A stretch of DNA of 64,000 nucleotides from Roseibium aggregatum (GCF_014692675.1 NZ_JABFCZ010000002.1:124001-188000); one strand, 5' to 3'. Positions 43,634-53,644 are shown, counted from the stretch's first letter. Notes: generated by a model from the letters alone, not told the origin. Numbers and translations are program-made.

Positions 43634-44404
43634 TTAAGGGTGCAGGTCCCTGAACAAGCGGTCCCAGCGCACTTCCCAGGGCCATTTCCAGACCATCCAG
43701 GCCGGCGTACCGTCCTTGATGGAGAAGAACAGGACTTCCGCCCGGCCGACCAGGTTTTCGAACGGCACGTAGCCGACCTGCGACAACACGCGGCTGTCGG
43801 TGGAATTGTCGCGGTTGTCGCCCATCATGAAGTAATGCCCTTCAGGCACTTCATAGACGTTGGTATTGTCCAAAGCGCCGTGATCGGTCAGGTCCAAAGT
43901 CTCGTAGGAGACGCCGTTGGGCAGGGTTTCGCGGTAACGCGGGACGCGCTTGATGCCAAAGCCGGTGTTTTCGATGTAATCGTCGATGCGTTCACGTTTG
44001 ACCGCCTCGCCGTTGATATAGACGACGCCATCCTGAACCTGGATCTTGTCGCCGGGCAGGCCGATCACGCGCTTGATGTAGTCGGTGGAATTGTCCTTGG
44101 GCAGCTTGAAGACGACGATGTCGCCGCGTTTCGGTTCCGCGCTCCAGATCCGGCCGGAGAAGGGTCCGAGGCCGAAGGGGAAGGAGTAGCGGGAATAGCC
44201 GTAGCTGTATTTGGAAACGAACAGGTAGTCGCCGATCAGGAGCGTGTCCTTCATCGATCCGGACGGAATGTTGAACGGCTGGAACAGAAAAGTGCGTACG
44301 ATCAGGGCAAGAAGGAGCGCCTGCACGATGATCTTGACGGTCTCGTAGAGCCCGCCGTCCTTGGCCTTCTTGTCTTCGGTCACGCTCATCTTGTCCTTTG
44401 ACAT
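43634..44404 (-). CDS. lepB: Signal peptidase I
   Basis: Removes Sec and Tat signal peptides. 256 residues. One transmembrane segment (about 22-42), then IPSGSM with the nucleophile Ser50, general base Lys in D-Y-I-K-R-V-I-G (about 109-116), and the conserved box M-M-G-D-N-R-D-N-S-T-D-S-R. It belongs with rnc and era. In many relatives acpS lies just upstream; here the 173-bp gap to the DUF2062 gene is too small for it. Confidence 0.95.
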   Translation of the reverse strand: MSKDKMSVTEDKKAKDGGLYETVKIIVQALLLALIVRTFLFQPFNIPSGSMKDTLLIGDYLFVSKYSYGYSRYSFPFGLGPFSGRIWSAEPKRGDIVVFKLPKDNSTDYIKRVIGLPGDKIQVQDGVVYINGEAVKRERIDDYIENTGFGIKRVPRYRETLPNGVSYETLDLTDHGALDNTNVYEVPEGHYFMMGDNRDNSTDSRVLSQVGYVPFENLVGRAEVLFFSIKDGTPAWMVWKWPWEVRWDRLFRDLHP

Positions 44405-44577
44405 GTGAATTCGGGGCTGATGGATCCGGCAGGAACGCCAGGAGCGGAATGATTGATCAGAATCTGATGCCGACTCTTAGCCGTTCAAGGCTTTCGTGGC
44501 AATGACGGACGGAAAAGGGACGGATAGTCCCGCCGTTCGTCTTTCACGGAAGAATCCGGCAGTAAAAAGGCAGAGGC

Positions 44578-45174
44578 CTATTTGTCGATTTCTTCCAGTT
44601 CCACGGGATGTGGAACCGGAAACGGTGTGCGTTTGCGGGCGAGCGACGCCTTCCGCCGATTCTGGTAGACTTCAACGCTCTTGTAGACGATGACGTAGCA
44701 GATCGCCCCTGTGACCAGACCAAGGGGGACCGCTCCCACGAACATCGGCTTGAACATCGGCAGCAGGACGTCGAGAGAGTTGTCGAGCAGCCGCTTCGCG
44801 AATTCCTTGTGAATGTCATGGGCAACCGGGGCTGCCTCGCTTTGCAGGATCCACTGGCCGATCTTGAAGGTGGAGGCCCAGATGAACGGGAATGTCAGCG
44901 GATTGCCGACGGATGTTCCAAGGGCTGAGGCGATCAGATTGCCGCGAATGATATAGGCGATAATAAAAGCGAGAAGGAAGTGGAAACCCACCAGCGGCGT
45001 GAACGATGCAAACGCGCCGGCTGCAAATCCGAGCGCGATCGCATGCGGCGTCGCGGTCAGGCGCAGGACCCGTTTTCCGAAGTAGCGGGTCGAACGCGAC
45101 CAGCTGTGGCGCGGCCAGACGGCCACGCGAAGGCGTTCGATGTTGGTGGGCTTGTTTCGGCGGCGGAATAGCAT
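44578..45174 (-). CDS. DUF2062-domain membrane protein
   Basis: 198 residues with about three transmembrane segments (about 45-70, 75-100, 150-175). The family motif region G-N-P-L-T-F-P-F-I-W (about 93-102) is present. Function unknown; it is a fixed neighbour of pyrE and rsh in Hyphomicrobiales. ATG 45174 starts eight bases after the pyrE stop; the open frame runs further upstream only because pyrE is there in another frame. Confidence 0.82.
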   Translation of the reverse strand: MLFRRRNKPTNIERLRVAVWPRHSWSRSTRYFGKRVLRLTATPHAIALGFAAGAFASFTPLVGFHFLLAFIIAYIIRGNLIASALGTSVGNPLTFPFIWASTFKIGQWILQSEAAPVAHDIHKEFAKRLLDNSLDVLLPMFKPMFVGAVPLGLVTGAICYVIVYKSVEVYQNRRKASLARKRTPFPVPHPVELEEIDK

Positions 45175-45182
45175 AGTCGGTC

Positions 45183-45788
45183 TTACGAGAGGCCCCGGCT
45201 TCCCGGTTTGACGGCAGGGATAGCCGCCAATTCCGGCGGAAGCTTGTCCGCCTCGTAGGCCGGAACCTTGTAATCGGCCAGGGCGATCAGCGGCACGCCC
45301 GTGTCGGCAGCTCCGGCAGAGCGGTCGATCAGGCAGGCGACGGCCAGCACGTTTGCGCCGATCGACTTCAGGGCATCCACCGTTTCGCGGCTGGAGAGGC
45401 CGGTGGTCACGATGTCCTCGACGATCACGACCCGGGCCCCTTCGGGCAATTCGAACCGGCGCAGACGGAACTCCCCGTCTTCGCGCTCGACCCACATGGC
45501 GGGCACCTTCAGATGACGGGCGGTTTCATATCCGGGGATCAGGCCGCCCAGAGCCGGAGAGACTACGTAGTCGATGTCGCCGAGGCCCGCAGCGCGAATC
45601 TTTTCCGCCAGCGCCTTGCACAGGGCCTCCGTCCGCTCCGGATACATGAAGACCCGGGCCTTCTGGATGAACACCGGGCTGCGAAGGCCCGAGGACAGGA
45701 TGAAATGGCCTTCAAGGATCGCGCCGGCGTCGCGGAACTGCTGAAGCACTTCCTCGCGAGTCATGGGGCGGCTCATGGGGCTGGTCAT
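45183..45788 (-). CDS. pyrE: Orotate phosphoribosyltransferase
   Basis: Makes OMP from orotate and PRPP in pyrimidine synthesis. 201 residues. PRPP-binding motif [11 protein letters not shown] (about 120-130) and the flexible-loop lysine/arginine region are present; the sequence is of the Bacillus-type shorter PyrE. ATGs at 45788, 45776 and 45764 are all possible; the first has AAAGGA upstream though rather far. It lies 33 bp after rsh. Confidence 0.92.
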   Translation of the reverse strand: MTSPMSRPMTREEVLQQFRDAGAILEGHFILSSGLRSPVFIQKARVFMYPERTEALCKALAEKIRAAGLGDIDYVVSPALGGLIPGYETARHLKVPAMWVEREDGEFRLRRFELPEGARVVIVEDIVTTGLSSRETVDALKSIGANVLAVACLIDRSAGAADTGVPLIALADYKVPAYEADKLPPELAAIPAVKPGSRGLS

Positions 45789-45821
45789 GCGGATGACTGT
45801 CCTTTCCTGGGTTTACCGGCG

Positions 45822-48053
45822 TCAGCCGTTGACGCGGGTCACACTGGAGACATTCGGTTTCGAACGCAACTGATTGATGATCCGATTCAGGTGTTTCAGG
45901 TCCCATACCTCCAGATCGATGATCATCTGGTGAAAATCGGTCGCCTGGCGGACCATTTTGACATTATCGATGTTACCGCTGTTTTCACCGATTACCTGGG
46001 CGATGGCGGCAAGCGAGCCGGGCTCGTTAACCGCGGAAATCGCCAGCCTTGCGGGAAACCGTTCCGGATTGTCGACGTCGATATCCCAGCGCACGTCGAC
46101 CCACCGTTCGCTCTGGTCGTCGAATTCCTTCAGGGCCGGCGACTGGATCGGATAAATCGTCAGCCCGTCGGACGGGGTCAGGATGCCGACGATCCGGTCG
46201 CCGGGAACGGCGCCGCCATCCGGAGCGAAACTGACCGGGATGTCGCCGGACAGTCCCCGGATCGGCAGTGCGGATCCATCCTGGGTATCGTCGCCGGAAG
46301 CCGGATCGAGTTCACCTGCGGGAATGCGGAATTTCAATCCCGCGCCCTTTTCCAGATCGAACCATCCGTCCTCGGAGGTGGCCGGGATATGGACAACCCG
46401 ATCGTCCTGGTAGTCGGGATGAGCCGATTTCAGAACAGACTGGGCGCTGACATCGCCACGGCCGACGGCCGCCAGAAGTTCAGCGACGTTCGGTTGATTG
46501 TGGTCGGTGAGTGCGATCTGAAGCAGGTCTTCCGAATAGACCTTGTCCGCCCGTGCAAAGGCCCGCTTGAGGATGTGCTCGCCGAGGGCGCCATATTGCT
46601 TGCGGATGGATTCGCGGGTCGCCCGGCGGATGGCCGCCCTGGCCTTTCCGGTCACGGCAATCGATTCCCAGGCCGGCGGCGGCGTCTGTGCCTTTGAACG
46701 GATGATCTCCACCTCGTCGCCGTTTCTGAGTTCGGTAACCAGGGGCATGATCTTGCCGTTGATCTTGCAGCCGACGCAGGTGTTGCCGATGCCGGTGTGG
46801 ACAGCGTAGGCGAAATCGATCGGAGTCGCGCCGCGAGGCAGGGCGATCAGCCGTCCCTTGGGCGTGAAGCAGAACACCTGGTCGTGGAAAAGTTCCAGCT
46901 TGGTGTTTTCCAGGAATTCTTCCGGCGTGTCGCCTTCGTTGAGAAGGTCGATGGTCCGCCGCAGCCACTCGTAGGCGCGGCAGTCTTCCGTGTGGCGGGC
47001 GATGTTCAGGCCGCCCATCTCGCCGTCCTTGTAGAGGGCATGGGCGGCAATGCCGAACTCCGCGACCCGGTCCATTGCGGCGGTGCGGATCTGCAGTTCC
47101 ACGCGCTGGCGGGACGGTCCGACGATCGTGGTGTGGATCGAGCGGTAGTCGTTCTGCTTCGGGGTGGAGATGTAATCCTTGAACCGTCCGGGAACCGTTG
47201 GCCAGGTCGTGTGGATGACGCCCAGAACGCGGTAGCAGGCCTCCACCGTTCCCACAGTGACCCGGAAGCCGTAGAGATCGGAGAGCTGTTCGAAGCCCAG
47301 CGATTTCTGCTGCATCTTGCGAAAGATCGAATAGGGGCGCTTCTCTCGGCCCTTGACCTCGGCCGCCATGCCGCGTTCCGCGAGGCGCTCGGTCAGGGTC
47401 TTTTCGATTTCCGCGATCAGTTCCGCATTGGTCTCGCGCAGCTCGGTCAGGCGCTCGCTGATGGTGTCATGCGCTTCCGGATTGAGGGTCCGGAAGGAAA
47501 GATCTTCCAGTTCCTCACGCATGTCCTGCATGCCCATGCGCCCGGCAAGCGGGGCGTAGATCTCCATCGTTTCCTCGGCGATCCGGCCGCGCTTGTGCTC
47601 GGGCATGTGATGGAGCGTGCGCATGTTGTGCAGCCGGTCGGCCAGCTTGACCAGGAGAACCCGGACATCGTCGGCGATTGCCAGCAGGAGCTTGCGGAAG
47701 TTCTCTGCCTGCTTGGCTTTCTGGGACACCAGGTCGAGGCGCTTGATCTTGGTCAGGCCGTCGACCAGCTTGCCGATTTCCTCGCCGAACATGGAATCGA
47801 TTTCGGCGCGGGTGGCGTCCGTATCCTCGATCGTATCGTGGAGGAGGGCGACGGCGATGGTTGCGTCATCGAGACGCAGATTGGTCAGGATCGCGGCAAC
47901 TTCGAGCGGATGGGAGAAATAGGGGTCGCCGGATGCGCGGGTCTGGGGCCCGTGCTTCTGCATGGCGTACACATAGGCCTTGTTGAGAAGGGCCTCGTCC
48001 GCGTCGGGATTATATCGGGTTACTCGTTCAACGAGCTCGTATTGGCGCATCAT
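45822..48053 (-). CDS. rsh: Bifunctional (p)ppGpp synthetase/hydrolase Rsh
   Basis: Stringent-response enzyme, 743 residues. HD hydrolase domain (about 25-180) with H-D-T-I-E-D; synthetase domain (about 235-350) with R-P-Y-S-I-F-R-K and G-F-R-V-T-V; TGS (about 385-445), helical region, and C-terminal ACT domain (about 660-740). Both catalytic halves look intact, as expected for the single Rsh of alphaproteobacteria. The two first codons are both ATG. It follows rpoZ by 108 bp with a terminator-like hairpin between. Confidence 0.95.
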   Translation of the reverse strand: MMRQYELVERVTRYNPDADEALLNKAYVYAMQKHGPQTRASGDPYFSHPLEVAAILTNLRLDDATIAVALLHDTIEDTDATRAEIDSMFGEEIGKLVDGLTKIKRLDLVSQKAKQAENFRKLLLAIADDVRVLLVKLADRLHNMRTLHHMPEHKRGRIAEETMEIYAPLAGRMGMQDMREELEDLSFRTLNPEAHDTISERLTELRETNAELIAEIEKTLTERLAERGMAAEVKGREKRPYSIFRKMQQKSLGFEQLSDLYGFRVTVGTVEACYRVLGVIHTTWPTVPGRFKDYISTPKQNDYRSIHTTIVGPSRQRVELQIRTAAMDRVAEFGIAAHALYKDGEMGGLNIARHTEDCRAYEWLRRTIDLLNEGDTPEEFLENTKLELFHDQVFCFTPKGRLIALPRGATPIDFAYAVHTGIGNTCVGCKINGKIMPLVTELRNGDEVEIIRSKAQTPPPAWESIAVTGKARAAIRRATRESIRKQYGALGEHILKRAFARADKVYSEDLLQIALTDHNQPNVAELLAAVGRGDVSAQSVLKSAHPDYQDDRVVHIPATSEDGWFDLEKGAGLKFRIPAGELDPASGDDTQDGSALPIRGLSGDIPVSFAPDGGAVPGDRIVGILTPSDGLTIYPIQSPALKEFDDQSERWVDVRWDIDVDNPERFPARLAISAVNEPGSLAAIAQVIGENSGNIDNVKMVRQATDFHQMIIDLEVWDLKHLNRIINQLRSKPNVSSVTRVNG

Positions 48054-48100
48054 GGCCGAAACCGACCCATATGACAGCCGGAAGAAACGGGAGGTTTTCG

Positions 48101-48144
48101 AAAAACCGGCCGGGCTGGCGACGTTTTGAACCCGTCAGCCCGGC
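48101..48144 (-). terminator. Terminator-like hairpin between rpoZ and rsh
   Basis: On the minus strand a 9-bp stem (48144-48136 with 48117-48109, loop 18) is followed after two bases by TTTTT (48105-48101). Loop size suggests partial termination, leaving some read-through to rsh. Confidence 0.6.
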
Positions 48145-48161
48145 GTGTCTTGAAACAAATC

Positions 48162-48560
48162 CTAGACGTCGTCGCTGCGCTCCGGCGGTACCAGGCCTTC
48201 CAGGCCGCGCAGGAGATCCTCTTCCGACATGCGGTCGAATTCTACAGCCGAATCGTCGACCGCATTGACCTGGGTCGCAGCCTGCTGACCCGAGGGAACC
48301 ATCGGCACGGCTTCCGCTTCCGGCTCGTCCACTTCCACATATTTCTGCAGGGAGTGGATCAGGTCTTCCTTCATGTCTTCGGGACTTACGGTCTGCTCGG
48401 CAATCTCGCGAAGGGCCACGACCGGGTTCTTGTCGTTGTCGCGCTCTACGGTGAGCGGCGAGCCGCTTGAGATCATGCGAGCGCGATGAGCGGCCAGCAG
48501 GACCAGCTCAAAACGATTTTCGACCTTGTCGATGCAGTCCTCGACGGTCACACGCGCCAT
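48162..48560 (-). CDS. rpoZ: RNA polymerase omega subunit
   Basis: Assembles beta-prime and takes part in ppGpp binding. 132 residues, with the family core ([13 protein letters not shown], then L-A-A-H-R-A-R) in the first 65 and an acidic, less conserved C-terminal half as in other alphaproteobacteria. ATG 48560 has GGAG eight bases upstream. Upstream of rsh, so omega and the ppGpp synthetase are made together. Confidence 0.94.
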   Translation of the reverse strand: MARVTVEDCIDKVENRFELVLLAAHRARMISSGSPLTVERDNDKNPVVALREIAEQTVSPEDMKEDLIHSLQKYVEVDEPEAEAVPMVPSGQQAATQVNAVDDSAVEFDRMSEEDLLRGLEGLVPPERSDDV

Positions 48561-48936
48561 ACGACGTCTCCATGGGTTAGGGAACTTGAAAAGGAAGCGT
48601 ATAATATTCAGGTTAAGGGAAAGCAACCCCGTTTCGATGCCTGCGGGGTTCAATTCCTTTTTGCTGGAAAATGAACAGCTCAGGCTGAAACTGGCGCGCT
48701 TTGTCATTGCGACCGGCGGCAGTTATGGTGTAGGGCAGTGGTATCGGTTATGTAAAAATACACAAATACCAACCAAATGGTAAAAACCGACAGAAATAAG
48801 AATCGTAAAAACGATCATGTGCACGAAATGACAATGAAAGTACGCACCATGATGTGGGTTGGACGGCTCGATTCCGTCGGCTTCGGGATTTCGATTCCGG
48901 GAGGCTGTAGAAACAGTAAGAAAGGTTCCCACGCGA
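48561..48936. other. Divergent region between rpoZ and the NYN gene
   Basis: 376 bp, AT-rich around 48740-48830, without a gene. AACCCCG/CGGGGTT forms a hairpin at 48625-48650 that overlaps the rpoZ -35 box. A repeated CGATTCCG occurs twice near 48870-48900. I found no tRNA fold, though GGTTCAATTCC looks like a T-loop at first sight. Confidence 0.45.
48598..48626 (-). promoter_or_regulatory. Probable promoter of rpoZ
   Basis: Minus strand: TTGCTT (48626-48621), 17 bases, TATACG (48603-48598). The hexamers fit a sigma-70-type promoter about 40 bp before the rpoZ start. Confidence 0.45.
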
Positions 48937-49527
48937 ATGTTTGATGCCAGAGAAAAAGTTGCTTTATTTATTGACGGCGCCAATCTCTATTCGACTGCCA
49001 AGGCCATAGGCTTCGATATTGATTACAAACGTCTGCTGAAAGAGTTCCAGGGCCAGGCTTATCTGCTTCGCGCCTACTATTACACCGCTCTCATCGAAGA
49101 TCAGGAATACTCGTCCATCCGGCCGCTGATCGATTGGCTGGACTACAACGGTTATAAAGTCATCACCAAGCCGGTCAAAGAATTCGTCGATTCTTCCGGC
49201 CGGCGGAAGGTGAAAGGCAATATGGATATCGAGCTTGCCGTCGATGCCATGGGGCTCGTCGAACATGTCGACCATATCGTTCTTTTCTCCGGCGACGGCG
49301 ATTTCCGGTCGCTGGTGGAAGCCCTGCAGAGAAAGGGACGGAAGGTCAGCGTCGTGTCGACCCTCAAGACCCAGCCGCCGATGATCGCCGACGATCTGCG
49401 CAGGCAGGCCGATCACTTCATCGACCTGGCGACCCTTGCCAGCAAGATCGGCCGGGATCCGTCCGAACGTCCCGTGCGGCCGCAGACCGGGCCGGACTTC
49501 GACGACGACGAAGACGACGACTACTAA
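48937..49527 (+). CDS. NYN-domain (LabA/DUF88) protein
   Basis: PIN-like putative nuclease of 196 residues. Catalytic acidic residues are visible in A-L-F-I-D-G-A-N-L-Y (about 8-17), K-G-N-M-D-I-E-L-A-V-D (about 86-96) and L-F-S-G-D-G-D-F (about 106-113). The C terminus is a short acidic tail (D-D-D-E-D-D-D-Y). Family members act on RNA; the target here is unknown. ATG 48937 gives the standard N terminus. It keeps its place next to rpoZ in related genomes, as far as I recall. Confidence 0.85.
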   Translation: MFDAREKVALFIDGANLYSTAKAIGFDIDYKRLLKEFQGQAYLLRAYYYTALIEDQEYSSIRPLIDWLDYNGYKVITKPVKEFVDSSGRRKVKGNMDIELAVDAMGLVEHVDHIVLFSGDGDFRSLVEALQRKGRKVSVVSTLKTQPPMIADDLRRQADHFIDLATLASKIGRDPSERPVRPQTGPDFDDDEDDDY

Positions 49528-49566
49528 GCCGGCTTTACAGCCTCTATCAGGAGGAGCGGGACCGCG

Positions 49567-50211
49567 ATGGTCAGCGCCGACCCACCGCCGGACTGTCAGG
49601 CATGCCCGAGGCTCGTAGGCTTGCGCCATGAGCTTCGGGAGCAATTTCCCGACTGGTTCAACGCGCCCGTTCCGTCCTTCGGGTCCACGGACCCGAAACT
49701 GCTCGTCGTCGGCCTGGCGCCAGGCATGCGCGGCGCGAACCGGACGGGGCGGCCGTTCACCGGGGATTATGCCGGCGACCTTCTCTACGAAACGATGCTG
49801 GATTTCGGTTTTGCCACCGGAACCTATCAGGCCCGTCCGGACGACGGCCTGGAACTGCATGAGGCCATGATCACCAATGCGGTGCGTTGCCTTCCTCCGC
49901 AGAACAAACCGACCGGGCCGGAAATCAAGACCTGCCGGCCGTATCTGATCGCGACGCTCGAGGCCAATCCGGGCCTGAGAGCGGTTCTCGCGCTCGGGCG
50001 GATCGCCCATGAAACCTTTCTGAGCGCCCTGGACCTCCGCCGTGCCGATTTCACCTTCGGCCACGGCGCGCGCCATGATCTGGGAACGCGCGACCTTGTC
50101 CTCTTCGACAGCTATCACTGCTCGCGCTACAACACCAACACCGGCCGGTTGACCACGGACATGTTCCGGTCCGTTTTCACCGATATCCGCCAATTCCTGG
50201 ACGGCGCATAG
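49567..50211 (+). CDS. Family 5 uracil-DNA glycosylase (UDGb type)
   Basis: Iron-sulfur uracil-DNA glycosylase, 214 residues. Cluster cysteines start with C-Q-A-C-P-R-L (about 10-16); motif A is G-L-A-P-G-M-R-G-A-N-R-T-G-R-P-F-T-G-D (about 50-68); the later motif with the DNA-intercalating loop is in S-Y-H-C-S-R-Y-N (about 182-189). UDGb enzymes remove uracil and also deaminated purines. ATG 49567 follows CAGGAGGAG at a long distance. In line with the NYN gene, 39 bp apart. Confidence 0.88.
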   Translation: MVSADPPPDCQACPRLVGLRHELREQFPDWFNAPVPSFGSTDPKLLVVGLAPGMRGANRTGRPFTGDYAGDLLYETMLDFGFATGTYQARPDDGLELHEAMITNAVRCLPPQNKPTGPEIKTCRPYLIATLEANPGLRAVLALGRIAHETFLSALDLRRADFTFGHGARHDLGTRDLVLFDSYHCSRYNTNTGRLTTDMFRSVFTDIRQFLDGA

Positions 50212-50274
50212 AGGCTGTGACCGGGAGCGTTTTCGCTTCGGGCTGCCCTGGCGGGGCTAACCGTTCTTGGTGAT

Positions 50275-51024
50275 CTAAGCGTCCGGTTCGGCCCAGCCCT
50301 CGGGGCCGAGATGCTCCTGCGGCTTGAAGCGGGCCTTGTAGGCCATTTTCTCCGACCCTTCGACCCAGTACCCCAGATAGACATAAGGCAGCCGGAGACG
50401 GCGGGCGCGCTCGATGTGGTCGAGGATCATGTAGGTTCCCAGGCCGACACCGTGGACGTCCGGGTCGAAGAACGAATAGACCATGGACAGGCCGTCGGCG
50501 AGCTGGTCGGTCAGGGCAACGCCGAGAAGGGGGCCTTCGCCGGCGCCCGTGATGAAGCTGTCGGCGCCGCGCCGCCGGTATTCGATGACCATGGTTTCCA
50601 CATGGGTGTCCTCGACCATCATGGCATAGTCGAGGACGCTCATTTCCGTCATGCCGCCGTTTTCGTGGCGCGCCCGCAGATAGGTCTGGAACAGATCATA
50701 TTGCTCGGCAGACGGGCTGGGGGGAAGGCGCGCGCCGATAAGGTCGGCTCCCTGCTTCCACTGGCGTTTCAGCGATTTGGTCCACTGGAAATCATCGACC
50801 CTGACCCGGACGGAGATACAGGCGCGGCAGTTCTCGCAGGCCGGACGGTAGGCGATGTTCTGGCTGCGTCGGAAGCCGCCCTGGGTCAGGACGTCATTCA
50901 GTGCCGTCGCATGATGGCCGATCAGGTGAGTGAACACCTTCCGCTCCTGGCGGCCCTCCAGATAGGGGCAGGGCGCGGGCGCGGTCAGATAGAACTGCGG
51001 ATGTTCGGTGGGATGCCTTGTCAC
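50275..51024 (-). CDS. bpt: Aspartate/glutamate leucyltransferase (Bpt)
   Basis: N-end-rule enzyme that adds Leu from Leu-tRNA to proteins with N-terminal Asp or Glu, marking them for ClpAP. 249 residues. Cysteine-rich segment [11 protein letters not shown] (about 59-69) and the GNAT-like C-terminal half with Y-L-G-Y-W-V-E (about 216-222) are typical. Ends 63 bp from the UDG gene, convergent. ATG 51024 starts the usual M-T-R-H-P. Confidence 0.92.
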   Translation of the reverse strand: MTRHPTEHPQFYLTAPAPCPYLEGRQERKVFTHLIGHHATALNDVLTQGGFRRSQNIAYRPACENCRACISVRVRVDDFQWTKSLKRQWKQGADLIGARLPPSPSAEQYDLFQTYLRARHENGGMTEMSVLDYAMMVEDTHVETMVIEYRRRGADSFITGAGEGPLLGVALTDQLADGLSMVYSFFDPDVHGVGLGTYMILDHIERARRLRLPYVYLGYWVEGSEKMAYKARFKPQEHLGPEGWAEPDA

Positions 51025-51063
51025 TTTCCGGTTCCGTGGGGCTTCATGCGGCTTTCTTGCTCG

Positions 51064-52902
51064 TTAAAATCCATAATACCATGGAGCGACCAACGAGAAA
51101 GTCACCCATAATATAAGCGATAGCGGCGTTCCGGCACGTATAAAATCGGAGAATCTGTAATGCCCCGGACCCATGATGATCAGATTGGTCTGATACCCTA
51201 TCGGTGTCGCAAACGAACTGTTGGCGGCGAGCAACAGGCATACAACAAAGGCTTCGGGTGACTGCCCAAGCTGGTTCGACATGTTGATCGCGATCGGCGT
51301 GAACAGCACGGCCGCGGCATTGTTGGACAGAAAATTGGTCAACACCATGACAATCAGATAGAGCGCCGACAGGATGACGGTCGGGGACTGGCCCTTGAGC
51401 AGGGAAACGAGCGTTGCCGCGATCGCGGTCGCGCCGCCCGTTGTCTCCAGAGCCACGGCGCCGGCAAGGGAGGCTCCGACCAGCATGAAGATCCGGCTGT
51501 CTATGGCGCGCATGGCCTGGCGCACGTTCAGGCAGCCGGAGGCGACCATGGCGAAGGTGCCGGCAATGGCTGCGGTCACGATCGGGATCAGGCCGCTGGC
51601 GGACAGGCCGACGACGGCCAGGAAGATGGCAAGTGCGCGGGGCGCATAGCGCCGGCGCGGCACTTCCGCCGTCGACCAGTCCAACAGGAGAACGTCGCGG
51701 TTGCCGCGCAGGCTTGCTATCTGGTCCGCGCTGCCGCCGACAAGCAGCACATCGCCGGCCTCCAGGCGGATGTTGTTCATGGCCATGCGCGGCATGCGGC
51801 TGCGCCGCTGGATGCCCATGACGACACAACCGGTTTCCGCATGAAAGCCCGACTGCAGCAGGGTGCGTCCCATCATGCGTGACGCGGGTGCGACCACCAC
51901 TTCGGCCAGTGTCATGGAGCCCGGCGCCGTGGGCGCCTGCTCTCCTCCGTTTTCCCCGGTCTGACCGGAATTTTCCGGGTCCATCAGCGGCTGCCGGCGG
52001 GACAGGGCATTGGCGAGGGCCGTTCGGGTTGCCGCGACGATTACCGTATCGCCGGGGGACAGGGTGACGTTTTCGAAAGGCGGCAGGATCGGCTGTTCGC
52101 CTCTTTGCACCAGGCGGACGGTCATGTCCTTCAGGGCGGGAAACATGCCCGCGACCGACGCTACGCCCACCAGCGGGTGGCCGTAGGTGATATCGATCTG
52201 GGCGATGAACTGCTTGCCCGAAGCGCCGGTGAGTTCATCGGCCATGGTCTTGCGGGTCTTCAGCAGGCGCGGCATGAAAAACAGCACATAAACCGCACCC
52301 ACGCTGGCCAGCAGGGCACCGATGGGCGTGAAGCTGAAGAAGCCCAGGCGAAGATCGGAGTGCTGGGCGGCGTAGTTGACCACAAGGAGGTTCGTTGACG
52401 ACCCGATCAGCGTGGTCATGCCGCCCAGGATCGCCATGAAGGAGAGAGGCATCAGGACCCGCGACGAGGAATGGCCCATGGTCGCGGCAACCGCGGTCAG
52501 GATCGGCAGGAACATCACCACCACGGGCGTGTTGTTGAGGAAGGCGCTGAGCACCGCGACGGCGACGAGAACCGGAATGGTCGCCAGATGGGAGCGGCCG
52601 CGGACCCAGCGGACGATCGCCTGGGCCGGCCCCTCAAGCGCGTTGGTCTGGAACAGGCCCTGGCCGATGATCAGGAGGCAAATGACGGTAACGAGCGCGG
52701 GATTGGCGAAACCGGCGAGGAAGTCCCCGGTGGTCACCCGGCCGCTCTCGGTCGTGACCGGAAAGAGCGTGAATATTGTTGCGAGGGAAACGACGGACCC
52801 GAGCGCGATAATCTCGATGGAATAGCGCTCCAGGGCGTAAAGTATCACCGTTGCCGCGATCACCACGAAGGTTAGCGCCATGGCTACGTCAATTGATTCC
52901 AT
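51064..52902 (-). CDS. SLC13/DASS-type transporter with two RCK-C domains
   Basis: 612 residues: about five transmembrane segments, then two TrkA-C (RCK_C) domains in tandem (about 225-300 and 330-405), then six further segments. The N-terminal SNTNLLV-like signature is seen as I-G-S-S-T-N-L-L-V (about 165-173), and a second as N-N-A-A-A-V-L-F-T-P near 525. Members move dicarboxylates or sulfate; with a sox locus 40 kb away sulfate is tempting but unproven. ATG 52902; no operon partner. Confidence 0.82.
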   Translation of the reverse strand: MESIDVAMALTFVVIAATVILYALERYSIEIIALGSVVSLATIFTLFPVTTESGRVTTGDFLAGFANPALVTVICLLIIGQGLFQTNALEGPAQAIVRWVRGRSHLATIPVLVAVAVLSAFLNNTPVVVMFLPILTAVAATMGHSSSRVLMPLSFMAILGGMTTLIGSSTNLLVVNYAAQHSDLRLGFFSFTPIGALLASVGAVYVLFFMPRLLKTRKTMADELTGASGKQFIAQIDITYGHPLVGVASVAGMFPALKDMTVRLVQRGEQPILPPFENVTLSPGDTVIVAATRTALANALSRRQPLMDPENSGQTGENGGEQAPTAPGSMTLAEVVVAPASRMMGRTLLQSGFHAETGCVVMGIQRRSRMPRMAMNNIRLEAGDVLLVGGSADQIASLRGNRDVLLLDWSTAEVPRRRYAPRALAIFLAVVGLSASGLIPIVTAAIAGTFAMVASGCLNVRQAMRAIDSRIFMLVGASLAGAVALETTGGATAIAATLVSLLKGQSPTVILSALYLIVMVLTNFLSNNAAAVLFTPIAINMSNQLGQSPEAFVVCLLLAANSSFATPIGYQTNLIIMGPGHYRFSDFIRAGTPLSLILWVTFSLVAPWYYGF

Positions 52903-53054
52903 TCACCTGCCTGCCGCCGCCTGGCCGAAGCCGAATGTCGTCAGTCTAGAACACGGGCATGGGAAATAGGAAGTCCCCCGACTGCAGTAAGATCAGGCCG
53001 AATGAAAAGCCGCATGCGTTGCGAACCGGTTTGAGGGAAAAAGATTTCTTCCAC

Positions 53055-53561
53055 TCAAGTTCCGGATAAGCCGCGTGTCTGCAGGGCAGCGGAGTTCATC
53101 ACCACCGTGCCGAGGATCAGGTCGTGCAGCAGGCGCTTGCGGTCGGTGAACAACGAGACCAGCAGCACGAAGGGCGTCAGCAGGGCGACGGAAAACCAGA
53201 ACAGGAGCAGGTGCATGACCGCCAGCAGCGGGTAGGGCCTGCCGCCGTACCAGAGGCGCATTTCAAGCCCCATGGCGCGCATGCCGGGCGTGGCCGAATT
53301 GGGGCCGCCGAGGGTGAAGGCGGTGTAGAGGATGGCGACGCCCTGGGCGAGGAAGGCGTAGAAGAACCACGCCAGGCCGAGGGTGAAGATGCCCAGGATA
53401 AAGACGAGAACCGCCGCCACGCAGGTCAGGATCGCAACAGCGATGGCGTCGATGCAGAAGGCAAAGATGCGCTTTGTCCTGACGCCCTCGAACAGGTCCG
53501 GCATGGCGAAGGGATCGAATGCGTCCCGCCGGGAGCCGGTGGAATCAATGTCTGCAGCCAT
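53055..53561 (-). CDS. RDD-family membrane protein
   Basis: 168 residues with the R/D/D signature: Arg in V-R-T-K-R-I-F-A-F, Asp in F-C-I-D-A-I-A (about 35-41) and Asp in F-T-D-R-K-R-L-L-H-D (about 138-147). About four membrane segments. Function unknown; some RDD proteins are ion antiporters. It lies near bpt and hemB, an order I recall from other Hyphomicrobiales. Confidence 0.85.
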   Translation of the reverse strand: MAADIDSTGSRRDAFDPFAMPDLFEGVRTKRIFAFCIDAIAVAILTCVAAVLVFILGIFTLGLAWFFYAFLAQGVAILYTAFTLGGPNSATPGMRAMGLEMRLWYGGRPYPLLAVMHLLLFWFSVALLTPFVLLVSLFTDRKRLLHDLILGTVVMNSAALQTRGLSGT

Positions 53562-53644
53562 GGAACGATCTCCTTATCCGCTCCAACCGATGTGGGGACG
53601 ATTGCCCGGATTCGCAAACCTCCGGTCGCGGAAAGCGGTGGATT

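Noticed and set aside
48625..48660. tRNA- or tmRNA-like T-loop (GGTTCAATTCC)
   Set aside because: The flanking bases do not form a T stem, acceptor stem or anticodon arm; the pairing seen is a simple AACCCCG/CGGGGTT hairpin.
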